From the IMG/VR virus record IMGVR_UViG_3300032242_000780, positions 1-21,152 of that record: a DNA stretch of 21,152 bases; one strand, written 5' to 3'. Below the pieces are notes generated by a model. It did no database searches. It was not told the DNA's origin and saw only the letters and a list, made by a program, of their open reading frames with translations. The stretch comes from a virus. Positions 1-7,218 of this stretch are shown here, one piece after another. Position 1 is the first letter of the stretch. Each line of letters opens with the position of its first letter. Position numbers and translations under genes: made by a program.

Positions 1-2008
1 CGTTGGTATTAATTGCAGCCAAAACCGCAGCATTAACAGCAAATCCAGTTGTTACTGTTGTAACAGAACCTAAAGTTGAAACTTGAGCCTGTGCAGTATT
101 TAAGCGCAAATAAGGGTCTGTTAATGTTGTCATGCCACGAACTGTATCGTATATGTACCAATCGCCTGTACTGTCTGTACGCTTAATAATTACAAGTCTT
201 GTGCCTCCAGCAAACCCACAATTAATAGTTTGAGTTGTTCCATTGCCTGTATAAGAACCTACTTTGGAGACACCAGCAAGAGTGGCAAATAGGTAAGCAA
301 CATAAGTATAGCCAGAATTATTTGTAGAACTTTGAGTTCCAACAGAAAAAACCGATGAAGTTGGCGTAGTACTGTTCCAGTATGTCGAATCAGCAGCAGA
401 AGCATCTGTTTTATTAAGTGACAAAAAGTTTGTTGCGGTTGTAGGCAAAGAATACACAGACCAATCAGCAACACCACCAGAACGTGATTTAACAATCATT
501 AACTCAGGCGCAACACCCAAGTTATGTGCCACAGTAGTAGCACTTCCTGTACCCGCATAGCAAACTTCATCAAAGAACCCTGGCGCACGTTTTAGATACC
601 AATTAATGTAAGGCTCGCCACTAACATTTATTAAACTTGTAAAAACTTCAGGCCCTACAACAACACCATCCATATTAGCAAAACTTACCAAACTATCCGC
701 AGCAGTAGTTTCTGTATTAGTATTGTTACTCCTTATGTAATAAGTAGCACCTCTTAATCTATCAAAATATGCTGCTGGGTAAGCAGTTTTGTCTTGACTT
801 ATTGACAAATCTACTGGAAACCCAACACCTGTAATTGTTGCGTCTGCGCCAGTACCTGTTCTAGCAATTGCGTTATAAACACTTGTTCCCGTTGTAGGCG
901 TTTTCATTGGCCCACGGCGTATTGCTATGTAGATAACATTAACACCCGACCCAAAAAAACCTGAACTAGCAGAAAAACCCGTTGCTGTTGGGGAAAAATA
1001 CGGTGTTGTATAGGCAACTTCAGGATAAGGATTATCAGGGCTTAATCTGTTATCTCCTGTATTGCTAAAACCGCGCATGTTATCAAATATCACCCAATTT
1101 GTTGATGCGGTTGAACCTTTCATCAGCAAAAATTGTGGTTCAAATCCTAGATTTATGTTTGTTGTACCGCTGGATGCTTCAGTATAACTTCCACAAGTAA
1201 TTACATTGTCTGTACCAGCAGCGCCAAATCCGCCAGCGTTGGAGGCGAATAGATAGGCAACCCAAGTATCACTAGAGCCCACATACGCACTTGGACTAAA
1301 AGTAGTAGCAGTAGGAGAAAGGGATACGCCTTGATCTGATTGAGCGTCAGCAGTATTTAAAAGGCAAGCATAGGTACCTGTAATGCCTCCAGTCAATCCT
1401 GTATGAGCAACAATCCAATTACCAGTAGTGCTAGTTCGTTTAAGAATAATACATCCCGGCAAAACACCAAGGTTATGACTAAAAGTTCCTTGTCCTGTAC
1501 CTGTCACAACATCAAAGAACTTTGGTTGCTTGCGGAATGTCCATGAGACATAAGTGCTACCAGTATTGTTAATGCTAAATGAATAGCTAGAGGCAATTCC
1601 ATAACCTGTTGAGTTAAACCCACTTATTCCGTAGGTATCATTTGGCGCTGTATCTTGAGCACCTGTAAGGTTGGGGTAAATAGAACTACGATTACCCCGA
1701 ACTGTATCTATAATTCCATGATTACTAGGATTTGTGGTTCTTGATTTACTCCAAACCATTCCGCCCTTACCCGCCAAGTCAATACCGTTGGTGATGGTCT
1801 GCGTAGAGCTGTTACCCGTATAAAGATATGTGCTAAACACATCCTCAATGTATGGCGGTGAATTTCCCGCAATGGGCCAGATTCCTTGCTGTTGGTACTG
1901 CAACTGTTGGTCGCGTGTCCATACCCCGGACGCTGCACCGGTTTGGTACGGCCCTGTTGGTGTGACTGGGGTCTTGGTGATTAGCCCGCCGGGGTATTTT
2001 TCGCTCAT
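1..2008 (-). CDS. Large host-contact/fibre protein with duplicated beta domain (DUF7483-like), C-terminus cut by window edge
   Basis: The frame is open for 669 codons from the ATG at 2008 to the left edge with no stop, so this is a partial gene. The ATG overlaps the stop of the upstream gene by four bases (ATGA). Residues 1-45 form a short conserved head (GGLIT, then AASGVWTRDQQ at 25-35 and GIWP at 42-45) that recurs in the glycine-rich protein at 2349-3281. Residues about 55-100 carry YLYTGN, NGIDLAGKGGMVW and DTVRG, which I recognise from a phage family I recall as DUF7483, a beta-rich domain in putative tail-fibre proteins. A unit beginning WTFRKQPKFFDVV (about residue 155) recurs as WYLKRAPGFFDEV (about residue 470), each followed by an HNLGV motif and a YLFA motif. 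Role inferred: receptor binding or a distal fibre. Family name moderate confidence; an open coding frame is certain. Confidence 0.85.
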   Translation of the reverse strand, partial: MSEKYPGGLITKTPVTPTGPYQTGAASGVWTRDQQLQYQQQGIWPIAGNSPPYIEDVFSTYLYTGNSSTQTITNGIDLAGKGGMVWSKSRTTNPSNHGIIDTVRGNRSSIYPNLTGAQDTAPNDTYGISGFNSTGYGIASSYSFSINNTGSTYVSWTFRKQPKFFDVVTGTGQGTFSHNLGVLPGCIILKRTSTTGNWIVAHTGLTGGITGTYACLLNTADAQSDQGVSLSPTATTFSPSAYVGSSDTWVAYLFASNAGGFGAAGTDNVITCGSYTEASSGTTNINLGFEPQFLLMKGSTASTNWVIFDNMRGFSNTGDNRLSPDNPYPEVAYTTPYFSPTATGFSASSGFFGSGVNVIYIAIRRGPMKTPTTGTSVYNAIARTGTGADATITGVGFPVDLSISQDKTAYPAAYFDRLRGATYYIRSNNTNTETTAADSLVSFANMDGVVVGPEVFTSLINVSGEPYINWYLKRAPGFFDEVCYAGTGSATTVAHNLGVAPELMIVKSRSGGVADWSVYSLPTTATNFLSLNKTDASAADSTYWNSTTPTSSVFSVGTQSSTNNSGYTYVAYLFATLAGVSKVGSYTGNGTTQTINCGFAGGTRLVIIKRTDSTGDWYIYDTVRGMTTLTDPYLRLNTAQAQVSTLGSVTTVTTGFAVNAAVLAAINTN

Positions 2009-2343
2009 GTCAATTCAATCCAAGTAAAGGTTGGCTCATCCCAGTAATACGGTTTGCCATCTGTTGGCATAGATGTAGGAGCATTCCACAAGCAAGTATC
2101 CTCGTTTAATGTCCAGCTTGCAAATGGTTGTGGTGGGATAAAGGCATCACGTTGTGCATCATAAGTGTAGCCAACACCAGCATAGTTTTTACGCAATGGA
2201 CGGTTTTCTGGGTGTTGACCTCCGCGAGTGTTGTAAGACGTTTGAACCCAGCCCGTACCAAATAAGCCAGAATCAATAACGTCCTGCTCGGCTACGATAA
2301 CTTGCGTAACAACGCCGTTTTCAACTTTTGCAAAATGGCTCAT
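2005..2343 (-). CDS. Small conserved phage protein, probably fibre-associated
   Basis: This 112-residue protein starts at an ATG five bases after the glycine-rich gene and overlaps the next gene by four bases. It opens with MSHFAKVENGVVTQVIVA and contains NYAGVGYTYDAQRDAFIPPQ at about 53-72, followed by PFASWTLNEDTCLW. I recognise this as a short protein common beside structural genes in T4-like cyanophages and in environmental phages, where it is usually annotated only as hypothetical or virion protein. It is rich in Trp and Tyr and has no signal peptide or membrane segment. Its place between two putative adhesin genes suggests a tail-fibre accessory or assembly role, but nothing in the sequence shows a catalytic function. 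The reading frame is secure and the function is inferred. Confidence 0.85.
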   Translation of the reverse strand: MSHFAKVENGVVTQVIVAEQDVIDSGLFGTGWVQTSYNTRGGQHPENRPLRKNYAGVGYTYDAQRDAFIPPQPFASWTLNEDTCLWNAPTSMPTDGKPYYWDEPTFTWIELT

Positions 2344-2348
2344 AGTGT

Positions 2349-3281
2349 TTAGAAAGTAATTGAACCGGACGATGTAAACGTGTAAATCGTATTGCCGCCA
2401 CTAGTAGTCACCGTAGGCGAGCCTGTAGTTGAAGCGGCTGCAATTGGTGCTGAAATAATAACTATTCCAGAACCGCCGGAACCTCCGTTATACACCGTGC
2501 CGTCATCTAAAGAATTTGCGCCGCCACCACCGCCGCCAGTGTTTGTTGTTCCATTAGAGCCATTACTATTTGATGGGCTGCTTCCGCCGCCGCCATTACC
2601 GCCGGGAACTGTTGGCGCAGAAAAAATGCCTCCGCCACCGCCGCCTCCAGCATAATAAACTGATGAACCGGTGATGGAAGAAGCAAGTCCTACACCCCCA
2701 GCACCTCCGCCCGAGCCCGTACCAGCGGTTCCAACTGCGCCAGCGCCGCCGCCGCCGCCCGCCCCATAGTAGGGGGTAGATCCGTTTGTTCCTGCACCGC
2801 CAGCATTACCTTGGCCTGATGTACCAGCGCCACCTTGGGTATATGCACCACCATAGCCGTGGCCCCCGCCACCCGAACCACCAGAACCACTTGCCGCACC
2901 TGTACCTGAACTTCCGCCACCTCCGCCACCAATAGTTGTAATGGAAGAAAAAACGGAATTAGAGCCGTTTGAACCATTAGTCCCAACAGATGTTGATCCG
3001 TTGCCTCCGCCACCTACCGTAACGGTATATGCGGTTCCAACGGAAATAGTGAGTGTACTAGTTAATAAACCCCCCGCCCCGCCGCCACCAGCACGGTACG
3101 AACCGCCGCCCCCGCCGCCAGCAACTACTAGATAGGTCAAAGATGGGGGAGGTTGCGCGGGCCAACCGCTACCCGCGATAGCTTGCATTTGTTGCTGGCG
3201 TGTCCATACCCCAGAAGCCGCGCTGGATGATGTTGTCGGCGCAGTAGCCGAGATGACCCCGCCTTTGTAGCGCATGGACAT
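2349..3281 (-). CDS. Glycine-rich tail adhesin (polyglycine-type receptor-binding protein)
   Basis: The 310-residue protein has three parts. Residues 1-41 are a conserved head (RYKGGVIS, then AASGVWTRQQQMQ at 21-33 and GWP at 39-41) shared with the downstream gene. Residues about 48-275 begin TYLVVAGGGGGG and consist of repeated glycine runs of four to seven residues separated by Ser, Thr, Asn and aromatic residues. Residues about 275-310 form a C-terminal strand region ending YTFTSSGSITF. Glycine runs of this kind fold as stacked polyglycine II helices in the gp38-type adhesins of T-even-like phages, where the variable loops bind receptors; this protein also fits the broader phage 'glycine-rich domain' family. 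Role inferred: host recognition at the tail tip. The glycine codons make 2500-3130 locally very GC-rich, with a matching proline-rich shadow on the other strand. The start has GGGAG upstream; a second ATG lies two codons in. Confidence 0.85.
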   Translation of the reverse strand: MSMRYKGGVISATAPTTSSSAASGVWTRQQQMQAIAGSGWPAQPPPSLTYLVVAGGGGGGSYRAGGGGAGGLLTSTLTISVGTAYTVTVGGGGNGSTSVGTNGSNGSNSVFSSITTIGGGGGGSSGTGAASGSGGSGGGGHGYGGAYTQGGAGTSGQGNAGGAGTNGSTPYYGAGGGGGAGAVGTAGTGSGGGAGGVGLASSITGSSVYYAGGGGGGGIFSAPTVPGGNGGGGSSPSNSNGSNGTTNTGGGGGGANSLDDGTVYNGGSGGSGIVIISAPIAAASTTGSPTVTTSGGNTIYTFTSSGSITF

Positions 3282-3297
3282 AGCTTAATCTCCCAAA

Positions 3298-3693
3298 CTA
3301 CGAGATGACCTCATAACTCACCGAGTAGGTAATACCGCTGGCTGTTCCGCTGGTAATGGAAATGCAAGTGCCTTCCATCAAATAGACGGGGGTTGTTTTG
3401 TCCACTACGATCAGCGAGGCATTAGCCGGTACTGACACTGTACTGACAATCGGGTAAGCCGTACCGCCGCTAGGAGCAGAGCCTTGGGCCACAGCGCCGT
3501 TGGTGTAAACAGATACCGTTGCGTTTACTGCATTGGAGCCGTTGATGTTAGCAGCGACGATCTGGTTAATTTTGTAGACCTGACCACTGGAAGCAGCATT
3601 GGTCACCAAAACAACCGCAGTCGTGCCGCCGGGAGTGTAGTAAGTCGTAGTGCCGGAAGCTGTTGTCGCGGCTAATAGGTTTGGGTTTGCCAT
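3298..3693 (-). CDS. Small beta-rich virion/tail protein, function unknown
   Basis: This 131-residue protein starts MANPNLLAATTASGTTTYYTPG and is preceded by a clear AAGGAG ribosome-binding site seven to eight bases from the ATG. It is rich in Thr, Ser, Val and Ala, has alternating hydrophobic patterns typical of beta-sandwich virion proteins, and has no signal peptide or transmembrane helix. It lies between a fibre-base protein and the glycine-rich adhesin, all in the same direction. I recognise the general type (small MANPNL-initial proteins in phage tail-fibre neighbourhoods) but cannot assign a named family. A tail or fibre decoration role is inferred from composition and position. Confidence 0.8.
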   Translation of the reverse strand: MANPNLLAATTASGTTTYYTPGGTTAVVLVTNAASSGQVYKINQIVAANINGSNAVNATVSVYTNGAVAQGSAPSGGTAYPIVSTVSVPANASLIVVDKTTPVYLMEGTCISITSGTASGITYSVSYEVIS

Positions 3694-3702
3694 AATTGCT
3701 CC

Positions 3703-4521
3703 TTAGAAGCCGAAGATGAAAGAGATCATAGTTGCCTTGGCTTGGGATACGCCAGAGGCTGCGGGTGCTTGGAATGTTGGGGCTGCGCCTGAGTTAGCAG
3801 TTAAAACATAACCTGCTGTTCCTGCTGCGGTAGTAGCCAGTGCGCCTGTTGTTGAGGCATAGGTTACGCCATACTGTGTAAACGCGCTACTTTGACCTGT
3901 ACCGCCGTAGTTATAAGCAAGCGGGGAAGTTGTTGTCAGCGTTGTAAACGCACCGGTTGATGGGGTTGTAGCGCCCACTGTGCCGTTTAAAGCGCCGCCA
4001 AACTTGGTTGCCGCTAGTGTGGTGCCATCCCAAGTCAGAGCAGAAGAAGCACCAAATGCGCCAGAGCTGTTGAACTGTACCTGTGTGTTAGAACCAGCAG
4101 CAGAGCCACCACCCACGTTCACAAAGTTTGTACCATCCCAAGCAACAATGGCCCGTGTGCCTGCCGCCAGAGTAACGCCCGTACCGGTAGCAGCCTTGAT
4201 TGTGATTGACTGGGTGCTTGTGGTGTTGTTGATGACAACGTAGGTTTTAGACTGCGCCGGAACCGTAATGGTGCGAGTAACTGTACCGCCAGCCGTCCAC
4301 AGAATGACTGCATACTGGGAGCTTGTAGAGGTTAGTCCGCTGCTTGAGTTGCTTCCTGTGGTAAGCGATAAAGTAACATCTGCATCCGTAGAAATTGTTT
4401 GAGTGCCAGCTACCGCTACATCCAAAACTTGGGAAAGAGCGTTGTTGATAAAGTCGCCCCACTGCCCGGACAAAGTTCCTTGCGTGGGTAGCGTTAAGCC
4501 AATAAGTGATGTATTTGCCAT
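3703..4521 (-). CDS. Tail-fibre base / fibre-like structural protein
   Basis: This 272-residue protein opens with GLTLPTQGTLSGQWGDFINN (residues 8-27), a signature I associate with short phage fibre proteins. A Thr/Ser-rich beta region follows (VAGTQTISTDADVTLSLTTG, then TITVPAQSKTYVVINNTT). The second half has the motif SNTQVQFNSSGAFGASSALT followed by WDGTTLAATKFGG, a segment common just upstream of trimeric fibre tips. It ends AKATMISFIFGF without the S74-type intramolecular chaperone domain that often follows this motif, so it may be a short fibre or an anchor for another tip. It has AGGAG upstream of its ATG. It belongs to the host-contact group at the end of this operon. Fibre-type identity is likely; its exact partner is unknown. 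Confidence 0.85.
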   Translation of the reverse strand: MANTSLIGLTLPTQGTLSGQWGDFINNALSQVLDVAVAGTQTISTDADVTLSLTTGSNSSSGLTSTSSQYAVILWTAGGTVTRTITVPAQSKTYVVINNTTSTQSITIKAATGTGVTLAAGTRAIVAWDGTNFVNVGGGSAAGSNTQVQFNSSGAFGASSALTWDGTTLAATKFGGALNGTVGATTPSTGAFTTLTTTSPLAYNYGGTGQSSAFTQYGVTYASTTGALATTAAGTAGYVLTANSGAAPTFQAPAASGVSQAKATMISFIFGF

Positions 4522-4530
4522 TCAAAGCTC

Positions 4531-5307
4531 CTAAGACGTAGGAATTGCTGCCCAATTGGGGTTTTCAGTATTATTAATTGCAGTCCAGCCCGGATTCTGC
4601 GTATCGGTGATATTTTGCCAGCTTGGAGTCTGGCTGTCATCTATTACTTCCCATAAATACCGTCCAGATTCAGTTGACGTAAGCGCCATTGTTTCGATAA
4701 TTCTGGGGCGGTAAGTAGTTATGGCTTGATTAGCGTCTGTTAATGACGCTGTTTCAGTAATACTTTGTATGTAATAGGTTCCAACCGTCGTGCTGTCCGT
4801 AAGCGCCATCGACTCCGTGATGGTCATTATCAGCGTAGCTACCGCTGTTTCCGCTATGGCTACCGATTCGGTGACGCTGGCTACAAAGTTGGCTAACGCT
4901 TCTTGCGTAGTTGTGATTGGGTTTGTCTCCGTCCGGGAGACTTGGTAAGTAGCGTTTGCTGCTTCGGTAGTAGACGTTGCTGCGGTCTCGGTTACCGTGG
5001 TCGTATACGCAGTTGTTGCTGTGTTGGAATCCGTCAGCGCCGCTGCTTCTGTTACTGATCGGGCAAACGTAGCTGCTACTGCTTCCGTTGTTGATGTCGC
5101 CGCAGTCTCTGTCCGGCTGACGTTCATTGTCAGCGCTACGGTTTGGGCATCCGCTATCGCCGCTGTCTCCGTGATGGAAACGCCAAGGGCCGCTGTTGCG
5201 GCCTCTGTGGATGTGATTGCTACTGTTTCGGTTACGCTATCTGCGTATACATCTCCACCGCCCCAGTAACCAGCACCCCAAGCGTTTACACCCCAGCCGG
5301 TTGCCAT
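4531..5307 (-). CDS. Tandem-repeat fibrous virion protein
   Basis: The 258-residue protein has a Trp/Gly-rich start (GWGVNAWGAGYWGGG, residues 4-18), a regular repeat region and a different repeat at the end. Ten units with the pattern S-[VIR]-T-E-[TSA] begin at residues 24, 44, 64, 84, 104, 124, 144, 162, 182 and 202, so the period is 20 residues except for one unit of 18. Residues 219-255 hold four Trp residues spaced 11 apart (W219, W230, W241, W252) in a WxxI...P pattern. There is no catalytic motif. Thr, Ala and Glu dominate the repeats, which suggests a repetitive beta structure or an extended trimeric shaft. The ATG lies one base after the upstream stop, so translation is likely coupled. 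A fibre or spike role is inferred; I know of no named family with certainty. Confidence 0.85.
   Translation of the reverse strand: MATGWGVNAWGAGYWGGGDVYADSVTETVAITSTEAATAALGVSITETAAIADAQTVALTMNVSRTETAATSTTEAVAATFARSVTEAAALTDSNTATTAYTTTVTETAATSTTEAANATYQVSRTETNPITTTQEALANFVASVTESVAIAETAVATLIMTITESMALTDSTTVGTYYIQSITETASLTDANQAITTYRPRIIETMALTSTESGRYLWEVIDDSQTPSWQNITDTQNPGWTAINNTENPNWAAIPTS
4543..4653 (-). repeat. Four coding repeats of 33 bases with Trp every 11 residues
   Basis: Residues 219-255 read as W-x-x-I-x-[DN]-[ST]-[QE]-[TN]-P-x repeated, with Trp at 219, 230, 241 and 252 and Pro at 228, 239 and 250. The first copy supplies only W-E-V-I at its start. This differs in period and composition from the 20-residue repeat just before it. 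Confidence 0.8.
4650..5238 (-). repeat. Ten coding tandem repeats of 60 bases (20 residues)
   Basis: The units encode the pattern [ST]-[VIR]-[TI]-E-[TSA]-x-[ASP]-[ILT]-[TSA], starting at residues 24 to 202 of the host protein. Spacing is exactly 20 codons except one 18-codon unit between residues 144 and 162. Units differ at many codons, so this is a diverged protein repeat and not a recent DNA expansion. Confidence 0.85.
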
Positions 5308-5308
5308 C

Positions 5309-5872
5309 TTAGGTCAGGGTAGCCGTATAGGTTACCGCGATGGTATCGCCGTTTACTACAGACTTAGAGCTGGAAAAATCACCTGCAGAAAACAAAACCC
5401 CAGTCGTGCTGTCTTTGGTAGCGCTACCGCCAATGTTGATAAAGCAACCTGCCACTGTGCCAGTCCCAGTCATGGAGAAAGAAACTGCGGATGATGTTGC
5501 CTTGCTACCGGCAGATGCTGAATTAAATGAGGGCGTAGGACGGTTTCCAGAGTAGGTGGGTGCATTTGCCAAACCAACTTCCAGCCAGCCCGAGTGGGAT
5601 GCTTGTGTATCCGTTACGGCGGCTGTACCTGTTCCTTTGAGGCCCATGACTACTGCGCCAGCAGCCGTATTACCGAGGATAGTGTCCAAGGTCGAGTTCT
5701 TGCCAACGGTCGTTACAAGGTTCTCAATGTCATCTTCCCACTTGATATTACCGGCGATATCATAGCAAATAGCATGGTATGTACCGTTGATAGATATCGT
5801 GTCTTCGGGCATTGTGTTGTACTTGGTGACTGCCTCTACTTTGTCAGTCGCGGTAATTTTATCGTGGGACAT
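5309..5872 (-). CDS. Beta-rich structural protein, function unknown
   Basis: This 187-residue protein starts at an ATG with a strong AAGGAG site six bases upstream. Residues about 25-65 (ISINGTYHAICYDIAGNIKW through NSTLDTILGN) and about 75-115 (MGLKGTGTAAVTDTQASHSG, then WLEVGLANAP) resemble tail or head surface proteins often found in environmental phages. The C-terminal half is Ser/Thr/Gly-rich (SSAVSFSMTGTGTVAGCFI and later GDTIAVTYTATLT), consistent with a beta sandwich. It has no membrane helix or signal peptide. It lies one base upstream of the tandem-repeat protein and follows a second beta-rich structural gene, so a tail or fibre-attachment role is plausible. No specific family name is claimed. 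Confidence 0.82.
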   Translation of the reverse strand: MSHDKITATDKVEAVTKYNTMPEDTISINGTYHAICYDIAGNIKWEDDIENLVTTVGKNSTLDTILGNTAAGAVVMGLKGTGTAAVTDTQASHSGWLEVGLANAPTYSGNRPTPSFNSASAGSKATSSAVSFSMTGTGTVAGCFINIGGSATKDSTTGVLFSAGDFSSSKSVVNGDTIAVTYTATLT

Positions 5873-5881
5873 AGGGACTCC

Positions 5882-6304
5882 TTATTGAGAACGAATTAGG
5901 GCAGTTGAGTAAGTATTACCGGGCATTGTTACGGTAAACGTATTTGTGCAAGATTTATCTGAGCCAAAGTCAATTACTGCGACTGAAGCATTTGACCGAC
6001 TTGAGTTATAAATTAAAGCGCAGCGAGTAGTAAAGTTGGCGGGGTTCCAAACTACGTTATTAAAGTTAACGTACACCACACTATTAGTAGCATCGTAGTT
6101 AAGAGTTACGCCGGTCAAAGCTTTGCCGCCTGCGGTGTATCCTGTACCAGACACCTCGTTTACACTGCTATAGGCTGTAGTTGATTGGTTTAAACTAGCA
6201 TTGCCCGTGTACAGCGCCATGTAAAACGTGTCGGTCGTGAAGTTCTGAGTACCTTGGAACAATTGGTACTTAAAACTTGTGGTTTGTCCTTGGACTATGC
6301 TCAT
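5882..6304 (-). CDS. Virion structural protein, small beta-rich type
   Basis: This 140-residue protein begins MSIVQGQTTSFKYQLFQG and contains DTFYMALYTGNASLNQSTTA (residues 25-44), then NEVSGTGYTAGGKALTG. I recognise this as a recurring phage virion protein type that follows head-tail adaptor genes. The central YVNFNNVVWNPANFTTRCAL segment and the Thr-rich end suggest a jelly-roll or beta-sandwich fold. Its ATG overlaps the stop of the adaptor gene by four bases (ATGA), so it is translationally coupled to it. A role as tail or neck component is inferred from coupling and family occurrence. It has no enzymatic motifs. Confidence 0.83.
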   Translation of the reverse strand: MSIVQGQTTSFKYQLFQGTQNFTTDTFYMALYTGNASLNQSTTAYSSVNEVSGTGYTAGGKALTGVTLNYDATNSVVYVNFNNVVWNPANFTTRCALIYNSSRSNASVAVIDFGSDKSCTNTFTVTMPGNTYSTALIRSQ

Positions 6305-7218
6305 GGTATTGGCACCCTAGTTTGTCCAGTGCGGTAAGCATCAGTACGCTCCATACCGTCGCCCAGACGTTTAGCCAAACCAAGTGCCTCTGTGTACCGT
6401 CCTTGATACAGTGAAAGCATATCTGCCTCACCTTTCATAAAGGTATAGGCTTCCATCAGTGTTCCGTACAGTAGTACAGAATCAAAGTTATCCCCAAGCC
6501 AAGAAGTTCCGTCGGGGTTGTTAACTGTAGTAACGGTTGCCGTGCAGGAAACTCCAGTGCCGCCAATGCTGGCAATTGGCACAGTCAAAGAATCGCCAAC
6601 TTTATAAAACGATCCGCCGTTAGCAATAGTTACCGAAGATACCGTATTGGATGCAACAACCACCGTAGCGGTCGCGCCTGTGCCAGAACCGCCCGTCAGG
6701 GCAACGTTGTAGTACGTACCATTGGTAAACGATCCAGACGCAGATACAGAGCCCAGCGCCGTGACAATACCCTGCACAATAGATGCAGGATAGAAGAAGT
6801 AGTGAAGCTCAAGGTTATAGTTGGTATCCGGTGTCGGGCCAACAATAAACGTTAGTTCATTGGGTAATGTTGTTTGCGGCCCAAAGATACCGTAATACTT
6901 TGGAGCGCCCTTAATTGACGGATCTGGATATGCTTCACGCATGAAGTTAACATCTTTATCCAGCAGGTAATTATAAATACCTGTTGTTTGATCAATTAAT
7001 GCAAATGAATAAACAGCTAAAAAATCACTAGGCGCAGAAATATACTTGTTGTTATATGAAGCCACGCCAGTCACATTCTTGCGAAGTGCTGGAAATTGGA
7101 TGGAATTGAATACGCGCTGCTCAGCCTGCTGGACAAACGTAGGAATGTCGGCAACGAACGTAGACTCAGTATTCTGAGTGTAGTCCTGTACAAGCTGAAC
7201 AAGCTGCGCGTAGTTCAT
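6301..7218 (-). CDS. Head-tail adaptor protein (SU10-type adaptor) with an inserted beta domain
   Basis: The 305-residue protein opens with MNYAQLVQLVQDYTQNTES, then IPTFVQQAEQRVFNSIQFPA (25-44), and ends with GTSWLGDNFDSVLLYGTLME (from 237) and ALGLAKRLGDGMERTDAYR. This is the pattern of the phage adaptor family that includes the phage SU10 adaptor, which binds the portal and connects it to the tail. The helical core is interrupted at about residues 150-236 by a Gly/Thr/Val-rich segment with NGTYYNVALTGGSGTGATA and GGSFYKVGDSLTV motifs, nucleotides about 6511-6771. In family members I recall, the flanks (YYPxSIV and GTSWLGDNFD) sit nearly adjacent, so this looks like a domain insertion. The stop overlaps the next start by four bases. 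Identification as an adaptor is strong; the insertion is inferred from remembered family members. Confidence 0.88.
   Translation of the reverse strand: MNYAQLVQLVQDYTQNTESTFVADIPTFVQQAEQRVFNSIQFPALRKNVTGVASYNNKYISAPSDFLAVYSFALIDQTTGIYNYLLDKDVNFMREAYPDPSIKGAPKYYGIFGPQTTLPNELTFIVGPTPDTNYNLELHYFFYPASIVQGIVTALGSVSASGSFTNGTYYNVALTGGSGTGATATVVVASNTVSSVTIANGGSFYKVGDSLTVPIASIGGTGVSCTATVTTVNNPDGTSWLGDNFDSVLLYGTLMEAYTFMKGEADMLSLYQGRYTEALGLAKRLGDGMERTDAYRTGQTRVPIP

Noticed and set aside
259-1938. Short minus-strand ORFs at 259-495 and 1708-1938
   Set aside because: They are other-frame shadows inside the long open frame 1-2008, which runs without a stop to the window edge.
2392-3135. Proline-rich plus-strand ORFs
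   Set aside because: These are the antisense image of glycine codons in the adhesin gene.
4650-5238. Possible CRISPR array
   Set aside because: The 60-base periodicity is in frame, diverged at codon level and has no conserved direct repeat with unique spacers; it encodes protein repeats.
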